Below, one piece after another: positions 1 to 8,714 of a stretch of 36,758 bases of DNA; positions within the stretch are counted from its first letter, which is position 1, and every line of letters begins with the position of its first letter. The stretch lies in contig USHZ01000003.1 of the NCBI GenBank assembly GCA_900554595.1, positions 1-36,758 of the forward strand, written 5' to 3'. The notes under the pieces were generated by a model that saw only the letters and a list, made by a program, of their open reading frames with translations, ran no database searches and was not told where the DNA came from. The position numbers and the translations under genes are program-made. Source of the DNA: an uncultured Collinsella sp. (lineage in GTDB: Bacteria; Actinomycetota; Coriobacteriia; Coriobacteriales; Coriobacteriaceae).

Positions 1-26
1 TTAAGCAGCTCTTCGTTAACAGCCAC
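1..26 (-). CDS. 5' end of an unidentified gene (partial)
   Basis: Read on the minus strand, an AAAGGAG ribosome binding site is followed at good spacing by GTG and an open frame coding M-A-V-N-E-E-L-L up to the window edge. Only eight codons are visible, so the product cannot be named. It lies downstream of the dCMP deaminase gene on the same strand. The 170 nt between them contain a 12-bp palindrome (175-186) just after the deaminase stop but no clear terminator or promoter, so co-transcription is possible. Confidence 0.55.
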
Positions 27-196
27 AGGGGCTCCTTTCTCACAATAACGCGGGCACGCCCGCGGACAGGGGCTATGTTACTACAGCCATGTACCCGCTT
101 AGGCGCCAGCCATGCGTGCGGACACGACTTTCACGAGCAGTCAATTTGGGACGGGTCTCTTTTGGCTGCTTTGCCGCCAGCTGGCGTTGGCACGCG

Positions 197-721
197 CTAC
201 TGCTGAGTCTGTTCCCCGGTGCCAATATGAACATCGACAATAACCTGGCGGTAGCTGATGCCGCAGGAGTCGAGGATGCGACGGCTAATACGGCCGTCGT
301 CAGTATCGGCATACTTGTTGTCCAGGTAGACAACCTCGCCTACACCTACCTGCGCCAGGATCTTGGCACAGTCGTGGCACGGGAACAGCGTGACGTAGAC
401 CGTGGAACCCTCGAGGTCTTTGAGCGAGCCGCGGTAGTTAAGCACGGCGTTTGCCTCGGCATGCACCACGTAGTTGTGCTTGTCCTGCAACGGGTCATCG
501 CTCGTTCCCCACGGGAAAAAGTCATCGTTGAGCGCCGAGGGCGTACCGTTGTAGCCCACCGAAAGGATGCGGTGGTTGGTGCTGGCGATGCACGCTCCCA
601 CCTGCGTGTTGGGGTCCTTGCTGCGGCGCTGCGCGGCGATGGCCACGCTCATAAAGAACTCGTCCCAGCTAATAACGTCGCGGCGCTTGCCCGACGCGGT
701 TTGATGAAGATCGTCCGACAT
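197..721 (-). CDS. dCMP deaminase (ComEB-like cytidine/deoxycytidylate deaminase)
   Basis: Cytosolic zinc enzyme that converts dCMP to dUMP, feeding dTMP synthesis. The 174-residue protein has the two hallmarks of the family: the zinc and proton-shuttle motif H-A-E at about residues 87-89, and the P-C-H-D-C motif at about 114-118. An early N-G-T-P-S segment is typical of dCMP deaminases as opposed to cytidine deaminases. An in-frame ATG at 757 would add 12 residues, but the start at 721 is preferred because ACCTCC (729-734; GGAGGT on the coding strand) lies 7 nt upstream. Length and motifs match the bacterial ComEB/dCMP deaminase group; family assignment is firm, and substrate preference (dCMP rather than another deaminated nucleotide) is inferred. 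Confidence 0.9.
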   Translation of the reverse strand: MSDDLHQTASGKRRDVISWDEFFMSVAIAAQRRSKDPNTQVGACIASTNHRILSVGYNGTPSALNDDFFPWGTSDDPLQDKHNYVVHAEANAVLNYRGSLKDLEGSTVYVTLFPCHDCAKILAQVGVGEVVYLDNKYADTDDGRISRRILDSCGISYRQVIVDVHIGTGEQTQQ

Positions 722-803
722 GGCAGACACCTCCGAAATCGCAATAGTTTGACCCATTGTAGCAGGTGAAAGGTAGGGGCGTTTATCCCACCAGCCCCTC
801 GCC

Positions 804-1655
804 CTACGCGCGGCGGGGCTTTTGGTTGATGTGGTAGAGCTCAGCGAGACCCCGCAACGTCAGCGCATCGTCGACCGTCAGGCTATGGCCGACAAGAGCC
901 GCAAGTGCCTCGGCATCGTCGCCGGTAATGATGATGGGCACATCACCCTCCCCCGCGGCCTTGGTCGCGCGCATCTCGGCGAGCACCATGTCGAGCATAC
1001 CGTCGATGCGGGCCACCTCGCCCAGAACCACGCCCGAGCGCATGGCCTCACGCGTATTGCGGCCGATGACATGCGTCGGTGCCGAGGGCTCAACCTGAGG
1101 CAGGCGCGCCGCAGCGGCCGAGAGCGAACGGGCGCCGAGCGCCAGCCCCGGCGCGATAACGCCGCCGACAAAGGTACCGTGCGCGTCGATGACCTCGATA
1201 TTGGTCGTGGTGCCCAGGTCGATCACAATGCACGGCGAGCCGTAGACGGCGCGGGCAGCCACGGCGTCGGCGATGCGGTCGGGACCGATCTCGGCCGGGT
1301 CATCGTAGTGCACGGGCATGCCGGTCTTAAGTCCCGGCCCCACGGTGAGCACGCGCCCCGTGCAGGTACGGGAGAGTGCTGCCTTCCACGGGCGCTCGAG
1401 CGCCGGGACTACACAGCTCAGCACGGCCGCGGCGGGTACGAGCACCCCGGGCACACCCGCATCGGCGGCAAGCGCGCCCATGACCTGCACAAGTCGCATG
1501 CGCGCTTCGTCGGCCGTAATACGGGCCGGCGTCGTGACCTCGCACGTCGCGAGTGGGCGCTCCTGCGCCGCGGCCGAATCCTCGGCAAACAGGCCAAAGC
1601 GAATGAACGTGTTGCCCACGTCGACCGTCAATATATATGCGCACCCATTAAGCAT
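804..1655 (-). CDS. coaX: Type III pantothenate kinase (CoaX)
   Basis: Phosphorylates pantothenate with ATP, the first step of coenzyme A synthesis, and belongs to the ASKHA (actin/Hsp70-like) fold. The 283-residue protein shows the phosphate-1 motif D-V-G-N-T near residues 11-15, the G-P-D-R-I-A-D segment, the second phosphate motif I-D-L-G-T-T-T-N, and G-G-V-I-A-P-G-L, in the order expected for CoaX. The ATG at 1655 is preferred over the one at 1709 because GAGGAG lies just upstream. The gene is divergent from the OPT transporter; a TATACT -10 box (1683-1688, minus strand) and a shared inverted repeat lie between them. Type III kinases are typically insensitive to CoA feedback (family knowledge). 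Confidence 0.93.
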   Translation of the reverse strand: MLNGCAYILTVDVGNTFIRFGLFAEDSAAAQERPLATCEVTTPARITADEARMRLVQVMGALAADAGVPGVLVPAAAVLSCVVPALERPWKAALSRTCTGRVLTVGPGLKTGMPVHYDDPAEIGPDRIADAVAARAVYGSPCIVIDLGTTTNIEVIDAHGTFVGGVIAPGLALGARSLSAAAARLPQVEPSAPTHVIGRNTREAMRSGVVLGEVARIDGMLDMVLAEMRATKAAGEGDVPIIITGDDAEALAALVGHSLTVDDALTLRGLAELYHINQKPRRA

Positions 1656-1682
1656 CGTCGGCGCTCCTCTCGTCTGCCCAGC

Positions 1683-1737
1683 AGTATATCGCCTACCTAA
1701 ACCAGTCATCCCAAAATGACTAACTTGCGGCTATACT
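1683..1737. promoter_or_regulatory. Divergent promoter region with central inverted repeat (coaX / OPT transporter)
   Basis: Two TATACT hexamers face outwards: one on the minus strand at 1683-1688 for coaX and one on the plus strand at 1732-1737 for the transporter. Between them, AGTCAT (1704-1709) and ATGACT (1716-1721) form a perfect 6-bp inverted repeat with a 6-nt centre. Neither -10 box has a convincing -35 partner; the repeat occupies that space, so an activator or a shared repressor is plausible. This is inference from spacing only. Confidence 0.4.
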
Positions 1738-1847
1738 GGTGCGCGGTCGTTTGCGAGCTCACGCGGCGGCCCTTGGTAACCCGACTTCCCGCGCCGTATC
1801 CGTAGCGGCGCTTGTGGGGGAAGCGGATATACGCAAAGGAGTTCTAT

Positions 1848-3551
1848 ATGAGCAATCCCTCGAACCGCGCCTCGATGCGCGGGCAACTCACGCTGCGCGG
1901 CGTCGTCATCGGCGTCCTTGGCTGCGTGATTATCACGGCAAGCTCGGCCTATACCGCCCTCAAGATGGGCGCACTCCCCTGGCCGATCATTTTCGCTGCC
2001 GTCATTTCGCTGTTCTTCCTTAAGCTCATGGGCAACGCCAGCCTCAACGAGGCAAACGTCACCCACACCATCATGTCCGCAGGCGCCATGGTCGCCGGCG
2101 GTCTGGCGTTTACCATCCCGGGCGCCTGGATGCTGGGCTATGCCGACCAGATCAGCTGGCTCGACATGTTTATCGTGGCGCTCGCCGGCACCATCTTGGG
2201 CCTTCTGGCGACAGCGCTTATCCACCGTCACTTTATCGTGGACGCCGCGCTGGAGTTCCCCACCGGCAACGCCGCAGCTCAGACCCTGCGTGCTACCGAG
2301 GCCGGCGGCAAGACCGGCAAGCAGCTCTTTGGCTCCATGGCCATCGCAGGCATCTACAGCGTGCTTCGCGACGCTTTGGGCGTGGTACCCAGCATGCTGT
2401 GCACGCTCAATATCCCCGGCGTGACCTTTGCCATCTACAACTCGCCCATGCTGCTGTCCATCGGCTTTTTGGTGGGCTTCGCCCCCGTCGCCTTCTGGTT
2501 TGCCGGCGCGCTGCTGGGCAATTTTGGCATCATCGTTGGCGGCACCGCTGCCGGCCTGTTCGATATTGTGACCGCACAGGGCATTGTTAAGTCCCTGGGT
2601 ATGGGCCTCATGATGGGCTTTGGCGTCGCCGTCGTCCTCAAGGACATCCTGCCGCAGGTCGCCGGCATCGTCCGTGGCCTCGCCGCCGACAGCTCCACCA
2701 ACACCGATGAGCAGTCGCTCATCTCGGGCTCCCTTAAGCTCGACGCCGGCATCATCGGCCTGGGCACCGCAGCCATCGCCGTGATCGTTGCCATCGCGCT
2801 CGACCTTGGTCCCGTCCCGGCCGTCATCGTCACGCTGTTCACCTTTGTCACCACCATCATGAGTGCACAGAGCTGCGGCCAGACGGGCATCGACCCCATG
2901 GAGATCTTTGGCCTCATCGTCATGCTCATCGTGGCAGCCTTCGCGCAGCTCGCGCAGGTCAAGCTGTTCTTTATCGCCGGCATCGTGGCCGTGGCGTGCG
3001 GCCTTGCGGGCGACGTTATGAACGACTTTAAGGCCGGCGCCGTACTGGGCACCAACCCGCGCGCACAGTGGGTCGGCCAGGCCATCGGCGGCATCGTGGG
3101 TGCCCTGGTCGCCGCCGCTGTCATGGTCGCGCTCGTCACCGCCTATGGTCCGGACGCCTTTGGTCCCGACAAGAGCTTCGTTGCCGCGCAGGCAAGCGTC
3201 GTCGCCACCATGGTCTCGGGCATCCCGAGCGTACCGTGGTTCGCGGGCGGCTTTATCGCCGGCATCGTCATGTACTGGCTCGGCATTCCGGCCATGATGA
3301 TCGGCCTGGGCGTGTACCTGCCGTTCTACATGTCGCTCACGGCCTTCTTGGGCTCCTGCGTCAAGCTCGCCTACGACAAGTGGGCCGCACACCGTGACGC
3401 CGCCGCCGGCCTTTCGGACGAGGAGAAGGCCACCAAGGACGCCGCCTTCCAGGAGCAGGGTCTGGTTGTCGCCAGCGGCCTGCTCGGTGGCGAGTCTATC
3501 GTCGGCGTTATCCTGGCGTTTGTCTCCGTGGGCTTAAGCCTGCTGGGATAA
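1848..3551 (+). CDS. OPT family oligopeptide transporter
   Basis: Predicted inner-membrane transporter of the OPT (oligopeptide transporter) superfamily, which takes up small peptides or metal chelates by cation symport. The 567-residue protein is almost entirely hydrophobic helices. Family-like sequence includes the stretch after helix 1 with T-A-L-K-M-G, the L-N-E-A-N segment near residue 66, and E-F-P-T-G-N-A-A-A around 136-144. The ATG at 1848 is chosen over an upstream ATG at 1812 because AAAGGAG sits 6 nt before it and the protein then starts close to the first helix. The gene is monocistronic, with a strong terminator about 60 nt downstream. A long open frame on the opposite strand (1731-3392) is a compositional shadow. 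Substrate is not predictable from sequence. Confidence 0.88.
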   Translation: MSNPSNRASMRGQLTLRGVVIGVLGCVIITASSAYTALKMGALPWPIIFAAVISLFFLKLMGNASLNEANVTHTIMSAGAMVAGGLAFTIPGAWMLGYADQISWLDMFIVALAGTILGLLATALIHRHFIVDAALEFPTGNAAAQTLRATEAGGKTGKQLFGSMAIAGIYSVLRDALGVVPSMLCTLNIPGVTFAIYNSPMLLSIGFLVGFAPVAFWFAGALLGNFGIIVGGTAAGLFDIVTAQGIVKSLGMGLMMGFGVAVVLKDILPQVAGIVRGLAADSSTNTDEQSLISGSLKLDAGIIGLGTAAIAVIVAIALDLGPVPAVIVTLFTFVTTIMSAQSCGQTGIDPMEIFGLIVMLIVAAFAQLAQVKLFFIAGIVAVACGLAGDVMNDFKAGAVLGTNPRAQWVGQAIGGIVGALVAAAVMVALVTAYGPDAFGPDKSFVAAQASVVATMVSGIPSVPWFAGGFIAGIVMYWLGIPAMMIGLGVYLPFYMSLTAFLGSCVKLAYDKWAAHRDAAAGLSDEEKATKDAAFQEQGLVVASGLLGGESIVGVILAFVSVGLSLLG

Positions 3552-3614
3552 GCTGAGCGGCTGTTCGCTCGCACTTTAGCGACAGCCCGGTCGCAATCAT
3601 ATTGCCTACGGCTT

Positions 3615-3654
3615 GCCCGGTTGGTAGCTTTTGTGGCTACCGACCGGGCTTTTT
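3615..3654 (+). terminator. Rho-independent terminator after OPT transporter
   Basis: A 14-bp stem (GCCCGGTTGGTAGC with GCTACCGACCGGGC, one G-U pair) around a short T-rich loop is followed directly by five T residues. A smaller imperfect hairpin (3559-3587) precedes it. Confidence 0.88.
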
Positions 3655-3668
3655 GATGCCAATACATA

Positions 3669-3708
3669 GAAAGGCCGGCGCGCTGCGTATCACAGCACGC
3701 CGGCCTTA
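3669..3708 (-). terminator. Rho-independent terminator of the surface protein gene
   Basis: On the minus strand a 13-bp stem with a GGCCGGCG core (one G-U pair) and a 6-7 nt loop is followed by TTTCTATGTATT. It lies about 65 nt past the stop of the large surface protein and back to back with the OPT terminator. Confidence 0.8.
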
Positions 3709-3773
3709 TCGGTTGAGCCATCGAGTCGGCCTCGCAATTAACCGCAGCTCATGCGAGACCAGTACTCAAAATG

Positions 3774-6700
3774 CTACATGTGCTTGCGGCGACGATCGCC
3801 CAGCGTTACGCCCGCGGCCACGAGCGTCACACCGCCGATGACGAAGACCTCACCCGCAAGCGCGGAGTTGTCACCCGTCTGGGCGAGCGCACCATCCGCG
3901 GCCTGCTTCTTGGCAGCGGGGGCCTTTGCGGCGGCCTGCGCAACCTGGGGCTTGGCCTGCGGCTCGGCCTTGGGATGATATTTGTCGTACTCGGCCTGTG
4001 CGGCTGCCAGGGTTTCTTTGGCATCGTTAAGCTCTGCAAGCGCGGCGGCATAAACGTCGTTGGCATCGGACAGCTTGGCATCGGCGTCGGCCTTGGCCTG
4101 CCTCAGACCAACCTCAGCGTCGACAGCATCCTTGTAGCGAGCATAGGCAGCATCGAGCTTGGGCAGCTGACTTTGTGCCGTCCAGCCCACGTTGAATACC
4201 GTTACGCCAGCGGCAAGGGAAGCCTCGTGGTCGACGTGCTCAAGATCGGCCTGAAGGGCCTTATCGGTCGCAAGCTCGGTCTGGGCATCGGCGATGGCCT
4301 GCTCGGCGTCCACGACTGCTTGGTTGGCGGCATCGAGCTGCTCCTGAGCAGTGTTCACGCCGGCGACAGCAGCTTTATGGGCTGTCTCGGCGTCATCAAG
4401 CGCCTTCTGAGCATCGGCGTAGCGCTGGAATGCGGCATTCGCGACATCGAGGGCCGTCTGGGCAGACGTGACCTCCTGCTGTGCGGCGGCAAGCGCCTGC
4501 TCCTTGTTGGTGACAGCTTGCTGCGCGTTCGAGAGGGCCGTTGCCGCGGCTGTCGCTACGGCCTCGGCATCGTTAACGCCAGCCTGGGCGACAGCGTCGG
4601 CCTTCTCGGCCTCGCCAAGCGCGCCCTGCTTGTTCTTGAGATCCCTATTGGCGGCATCGCACTTGGCGGTAAGATCCTTGACCGAAGCGGTAGCGTCGCC
4701 ATATGCCTTGTTGGCCTGATCGGACTTTGCCTTGGCGGTATCGTAATCGCCCTGCGCCTTCATCTTGCGGGCGGAAGCCTTGGATGCGTTCGTCTGGCAA
4801 TCGGTGACCGTCGCGTTGGCCTTGTCGAGAGCAGTCTGAGCAGCGGTGGCTTCGCTCTTGGCGGCTTCGAGCTTCTGATTAAGCGCGTCAATGTCAATGC
4901 CAGAGCCATCAAACTCGCTCTTGGCGGCGTCATAGGCACCCTTGGCGGTTGCAGTGGCAGCCTGAGCGCTCTCATACTCGCCCTTGGCGGTGTTCACGTT
5001 CGTGCCGGCAGCCTTAAAGGCCTCTTGAGCGTCAAACTGCTTGTTGAGCGCATCGTTATAGGCGCCGCTAGCAGTTCCAAACTTCTTCTGCGCATCGGCG
5101 AGCTTGCCCTGAAGCTCCTTGAGCTGCTGCTTTTGTGCCTGCGTACCGCCGGCGCTGTAAGCGGAGTCAATGTAGTCGTTCACGAGCTTCTTGAACTTGG
5201 AGACAGTGAAATCAGCCTGAGTGTCATCAGCGCTGTAATCGAATATGGTTACCTCGGAATCGGTGTTCTTACCGCTACCGGTCGCGATGCCGATTGCCGT
5301 CATATCGGAATCGATGATATTGAGATAGTGCCCACACTCATGGTAGATGCTGTTGTAGTTCTGGTAGAAGTAATAGGAATCATATCGGTGGCTACCGAAT
5401 TCGTCGCCATACTGCTCTACATACTTGTCGAAAATCTTCTTCTCCTGAGTGTAGAGGCCGGTATAGGGCCAGCCGAGCGTGTCGACAGTCTCGCCTCCCA
5501 TGTAGACGCCGCCGCCACCTGCGAGATTCTCAGCATTATCGAAATAGTGATCCGAGTGTCCCCAAATATTCGATGAATAGGATGCGTTGAGCGCTGCTGC
5601 AGCCGTCATACGGAGGCTGACGCTGAGCTCGGACTGACCGTTTGCCTTGCGGATGTTGTTCTGAGTATCGAGATACGTCAGCGCATTGCGCAGCTGCTCG
5701 AGGGAGAGCGGATTGGTATCGCGAGACATATCCTGGTCAACATAGCTGTCATACCAGCTAGCCTTGTCATATCGCTGGTTCGTGTTGGGCGCGCCGGTTA
5801 GCATAGACGATGCAGCACTGGCATTGTCCTTCTGCTGGGCAGTGAAATCGCTGCCGTTGCTAATGTAGGCCATAAAACCGAGCATGCCATTATTGATGAT
5901 GTCTTGATCGACGGTCATGTTGGACTTGAGCTCGGCAATCTGCTGCTCAAGCTTGTCCACCTCTGCGCTAGCGGCATCGCTGGCAGCCTCCGCAGCGTCT
6001 GCGGCATCGCATGCCGCCTTGTACTCGGCTCGTTTGTCGTCCCTATCCTTTACGGCCTGATCGTAGGCAGCCTTCTTGTCTGCCTCGATCTGCTGGGCTT
6101 GATCGTACGCGGCCTTAGCGGTGTTGTACTTGTTCGTCAGGTCGCCGAGTTTGCCGCTGGCTTCGTCGTATGCGGTCTGCGCGGACGAAACGGCAGCGTT
6201 GGCAACGTTGGCTTTCTCTTGCGCGGCAGTGACAGCAGCCTGGGCGGTCTGCAGATTCGCCTGTGCGGTGGCGTCGGCAGCCGTCGCGGCATTAAGCTCC
6301 GCCTGCGCGGTCTTGAGCTCACCGGCAGCAGCGTTCTTGGCGGCCTCAAGCGCTTTTAGATCGATGCCCGTGCCCGAGATGGCGGCATCGAGCGCTTTCT
6401 GGGCGTCGTTCAGCTTATCCTGGGCGTTGTCGCGCGCGGTGGTCGCAGCGGCAAGGGCCTTGGCAGTCTCCTGCTTCTTGGCCTGGGCAGCCGTCAGAGC
6501 GGTCTCGGCGTCGCCCTTTGCCTGCTCGGCATTGACGGCGGCAGTCTTAGCCTCCGTAAGCTCGCCCTCGGCCGTCTTCACATCGGCATTCGCCGCATTG
6601 AGTTTGGCCTGGGCATCCTCGACGGCCTTCTTGGCGGCCTCGTACTTATCCATACCACCCATGGCATTGAACTTGTCCTGGGCATCATCGAGGGCTTTCT

Positions 6701-7274
6701 TGGCGTCGTCGCGCTTTTTCTCGGCATCCTTAAGCGCCTGGGTCTTGTCCTCGACGCTCTTGTTGGCCTGATCGAGCTGATCGTTCAGGTCGCCCAGCTT
6801 CTTCTGCTGCTGCTCAGCCTTGTCGACGGCCGCCTTAAGCTCGTCGATCTTCTCCTGAAGCGCAGCGACTTCTGCCGCATTCTGCTCGGCGCCGTTATCG
6901 GTCACGGCCTGCGAAGCCTGGTCTTTTTGCTGCTGAGCCTGCTTCTGCGCCTGGCCCGCGGCGTCAGCCTTCTTCTGAGCCGCATCATAGGCCGCCTTGG
7001 CAGCCTCGAACTGCTTTGCCGATTCCTCGGCCAGCTGCGCCGCCGTCTTCGCGACCGCCTGGTTGCCGGCAACGACGGTGCTCTCGATGGGGCTTTCGCC
7101 CTTCACGGCATCGGTGCTGTCACCGGCCGGCGCGGCAATTGCCGCCAGCGGCGACATGAGCGGCTGGGCGATGAGGCCTGCCGTCAAAACAGTTGCGACG
7201 GCGCGGTTGGCAACACCCCTCACGTTGACGGTCTTACTCGGAGACGAAAGATGCTTTGGACTGTACTTTGCCAT
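3774..7274 (-). CDS. Secreted wall-anchored coiled-coil protein with CAP/SCP domain
   Basis: 1166-residue predicted surface protein. The N-terminus has basic residues, a hydrophobic core and an A-I-A-A-P cleavage-like site near residue 48 (Sec signal). Two long alanine-, lysine- and glutamate-rich heptad regions (about 65-460 and 700-1090) should form coiled-coil stalks. Between them, residues about 515-685 look like a CAP/SCP domain, with a G-H-S histidine near 572, A-E-N-L-A, Y-H-E-C and G-H-Y-L-N-I-I near 646, so both histidine/glutamate pairs of the CAP cavity appear present. The C-terminus has L-A-Q-T-G-D at about 1130, a hydrophobic stretch and R-R-R-K: a sortase signal with Ala in place of the usual Pro. 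The ATG at 7274 follows AAGGGAG; the one at 7295 lacks this. A role in adhesion or cell-wall interaction is inferred. Confidence 0.85.
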   Translation of the reverse strand: MAKYSPKHLSSPSKTVNVRGVANRAVATVLTAGLIAQPLMSPLAAIAAPAGDSTDAVKGESPIESTVVAGNQAVAKTAAQLAEESAKQFEAAKAAYDAAQKKADAAGQAQKQAQQQKDQASQAVTDNGAEQNAAEVAALQEKIDELKAAVDKAEQQQKKLGDLNDQLDQANKSVEDKTQALKDAEKKRDDAKKALDDAQDKFNAMGGMDKYEAAKKAVEDAQAKLNAANADVKTAEGELTEAKTAAVNAEQAKGDAETALTAAQAKKQETAKALAAATTARDNAQDKLNDAQKALDAAISGTGIDLKALEAAKNAAAGELKTAQAELNAATAADATAQANLQTAQAAVTAAQEKANVANAAVSSAQTAYDEASGKLGDLTNKYNTAKAAYDQAQQIEADKKAAYDQAVKDRDDKRAEYKAACDAADAAEAASDAASAEVDKLEQQIAELKSNMTVDQDIINNGMLGFMAYISNGSDFTAQQKDNASAASSMLTGAPNTNQRYDKASWYDSYVDQDMSRDTNPLSLEQLRNALTYLDTQNNIRKANGQSELSVSLRMTAAAALNASYSSNIWGHSDHYFDNAENLAGGGGVYMGGETVDTLGWPYTGLYTQEKKIFDKYVEQYGDEFGSHRYDSYYFYQNYNSIYHECGHYLNIIDSDMTAIGIATGSGKNTDSEVTIFDYSADDTQADFTVSKFKKLVNDYIDSAYSAGGTQAQKQQLKELQGKLADAQKKFGTASGAYNDALNKQFDAQEAFKAAGTNVNTAKGEYESAQAATATAKGAYDAAKSEFDGSGIDIDALNQKLEAAKSEATAAQTALDKANATVTDCQTNASKASARKMKAQGDYDTAKAKSDQANKAYGDATASVKDLTAKCDAANRDLKNKQGALGEAEKADAVAQAGVNDAEAVATAAATALSNAQQAVTNKEQALAAAQQEVTSAQTALDVANAAFQRYADAQKALDDAETAHKAAVAGVNTAQEQLDAANQAVVDAEQAIADAQTELATDKALQADLEHVDHEASLAAGVTVFNVGWTAQSQLPKLDAAYARYKDAVDAEVGLRQAKADADAKLSDANDVYAAALAELNDAKETLAAAQAEYDKYHPKAEPQAKPQVAQAAAKAPAAKKQAADGALAQTGDNSALAGEVFVIGGVTLVAAGVTLGDRRRKHM

Positions 7275-7339
7275 GTTGTGCTCCCTTCGACACAACGCGA
7301 ATTGCGTTACCGCGAATATAGGGCCGCAATTTTCGGTCT

Positions 7340-7353
7340 TTGTTGCGCAACAA
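7340..7353. promoter_or_regulatory. 14-bp palindrome upstream of the surface protein gene
   Basis: TTGTTGCGCAACAA is a perfect palindrome about 66 nt upstream of the surface protein start, inside the 288-nt divergent intergenic region shared with the DUF389 gene. A GCGGGCAGCCCGC inverted repeat follows at once (7356-7368). TATATT on the minus strand, between the palindrome and the gene, is a possible -10 box. Operator function is inferred. Confidence 0.35.
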
Positions 7354-7562
7354 TGCGGGCAGCCCGCCGATTCGGTTGTTCAACAGCTTTCGTCACAGTT
7401 CCGTCACATATGCAGTTGAGATTGATTCATTTTGCGAGGCGTTGCTAAATGCAGGCAAAGCCGTTTGGACGCCCCATCCCGCGCCCCGGAATCCGTTCCA
7501 CTTGCCACGGTGTAGAGTAATACCAGCAAGCGCAAGGCGGCCCGTGCTAGAACGAGGTAGAC

Positions 7563-8702
7563 ATGGAACTCGACAAACAACAGCTCAAGCGACTGCGTGA
7601 GCGCCATCATCGGCGCCATGGCATCCGCCCCGCCCACAGCGAGGCCATGGAGAACGCAAGCCGCTTTATAAAGCAGGCATTCAACATTCGCGAGGGACGC
7701 GCGCCCTATCACGTGATTCGCAAGCGCTTTGTAAACGGGGCGCGGCTGACCGGCTCTCACTTATGCATCCTGATCATTGCCATGTTGATCGCGAGCATCG
7801 GCCTCGATATCGACTCGGATATCGCCATTGTAGGCGCCATGCTCATCTGCCCGCTCATGGGCTCGGTCCTTGCCATGGCATACGGCATCGCCACGCTCGA
7901 CCGCGAGATTACCCTTGAGGCCGTCGCGGGCTTGGCTCTACAGATGGCCTTTTGCCTGGTCACGTCCACGTTGTATTTTAAGCTCTCGCCCCTTGGCACC
8001 ACCACGGCCGCCATCATCGACAATTCGACACCGACTGTGTGGGACCTTGCCGTCGCACTCGCAGGCGGCTTTGCGGGTGGCCTGGGCAACTCGCGCGACC
8101 AGGAACCCGCCACGCTCATCGCCGGCGTGGCTGTGGCGACCGCGCTCATGCCGCCCCTGTGCGCGGCCGGCTATGGCATCGCCATCGCAAGCGGGTCGCT
8201 GTTTCTCTCGGCGCTTTACGAGTTTGGCATCAACGTGGTCTTTATCGCACTGGCCGCCGAGGCCGTGCTGCTTCTTTTGCGCGTGCCGCTCAAGCGCGAC
8301 CTGAACGGCGACGGCATTGTAACTGCTGAGGAAAATGCCGAGGTCGACGAGCTATCGCGCAAGGTGCGCCGCCGCATCATCGTGGGCACGGTGATCTTTG
8401 CCATCCCCTGCATCGTTATGACCGCGGGTTCCATTGGCTCGGCGCAGGCCGGCGTGCAGGACGGCTACGGCGTCACCGAGACCACGCGCGAGCTTGCGGC
8501 GGTGCTGCCAGGCTTTAAGGACTACACCGTCGCCGTCGAGACCTCGCCTACCGAAGGCGAGGAGGAGGGCATCGTCGAGCGCGAGATTGTCGCCCATGTG
8601 ACGACAAGCGAGGCGCTCGGGGCACACGACCGCCACGTCGCTCGCAAGCTCATCGACCTCAATGTGCCCGAACTCGATCGCGTGGAGTTTGACGTGAAGT
8701 GA
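7563..8702 (+). CDS. DUF389 membrane protein with EF-hand-like loop
   Basis: 379-residue integral membrane protein of the DUF389 family, whose function is unknown. Family motifs are clear: G-A-M-L-I-C-P-L-M-G around residues 91-100, followed by a helix pair, and A-T-A-L-M-P-P-L-C near 192-200. About six to seven hydrophobic segments lie between residues 66 and 290. The first 60 residues are basic and hydrophilic. Residues 246-257 (D-L-N-G-D-G-I-V-T-A-E-E) fit the 12-residue EF-hand calcium loop pattern, in a hydrophilic linker before the last helix. The C-terminal 90 residues form a soluble tail. The ATG at 7563 has only a weak GAGGTAG site. The gene runs convergently into the sulfotransferase gene, with 12 nt between stops and no visible terminator. 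Confidence 0.85.
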   Translation: MELDKQQLKRLRERHHRRHGIRPAHSEAMENASRFIKQAFNIREGRAPYHVIRKRFVNGARLTGSHLCILIIAMLIASIGLDIDSDIAIVGAMLICPLMGSVLAMAYGIATLDREITLEAVAGLALQMAFCLVTSTLYFKLSPLGTTTAAIIDNSTPTVWDLAVALAGGFAGGLGNSRDQEPATLIAGVAVATALMPPLCAAGYGIAIASGSLFLSALYEFGINVVFIALAAEAVLLLLRVPLKRDLNGDGIVTAEENAEVDELSRKVRRRIIVGTVIFAIPCIVMTAGSIGSAQAGVQDGYGVTETTRELAAVLPGFKDYTVAVETSPTEGEEEGIVEREIVAHVTTSEALGAHDRHVARKLIDLNVPELDRVEFDVK

Positions 8703-8714
8703 TGAGGGGCGGCC

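Noticed and set aside
175..186. CGCCAGCTGGCG palindrome after the dCMP deaminase stop as a terminator
   Set aside because: Only a 4-bp stem once a loop is allowed, and no T-run follows on either strand.
1731..3392. 553-codon open frame antisense to the OPT transporter
   Set aside because: Rich in His, Asp, Gly and Arg with no family motif; it is a mirror of high-GC codon bias in a clear membrane transporter.
3771..5576. 601-codon plus-strand frame inside the surface protein gene
   Set aside because: Leu/Gly/Ile-rich product arises from the antisense of Ala/Lys/Glu coiled-coil codons; no start site or family support.
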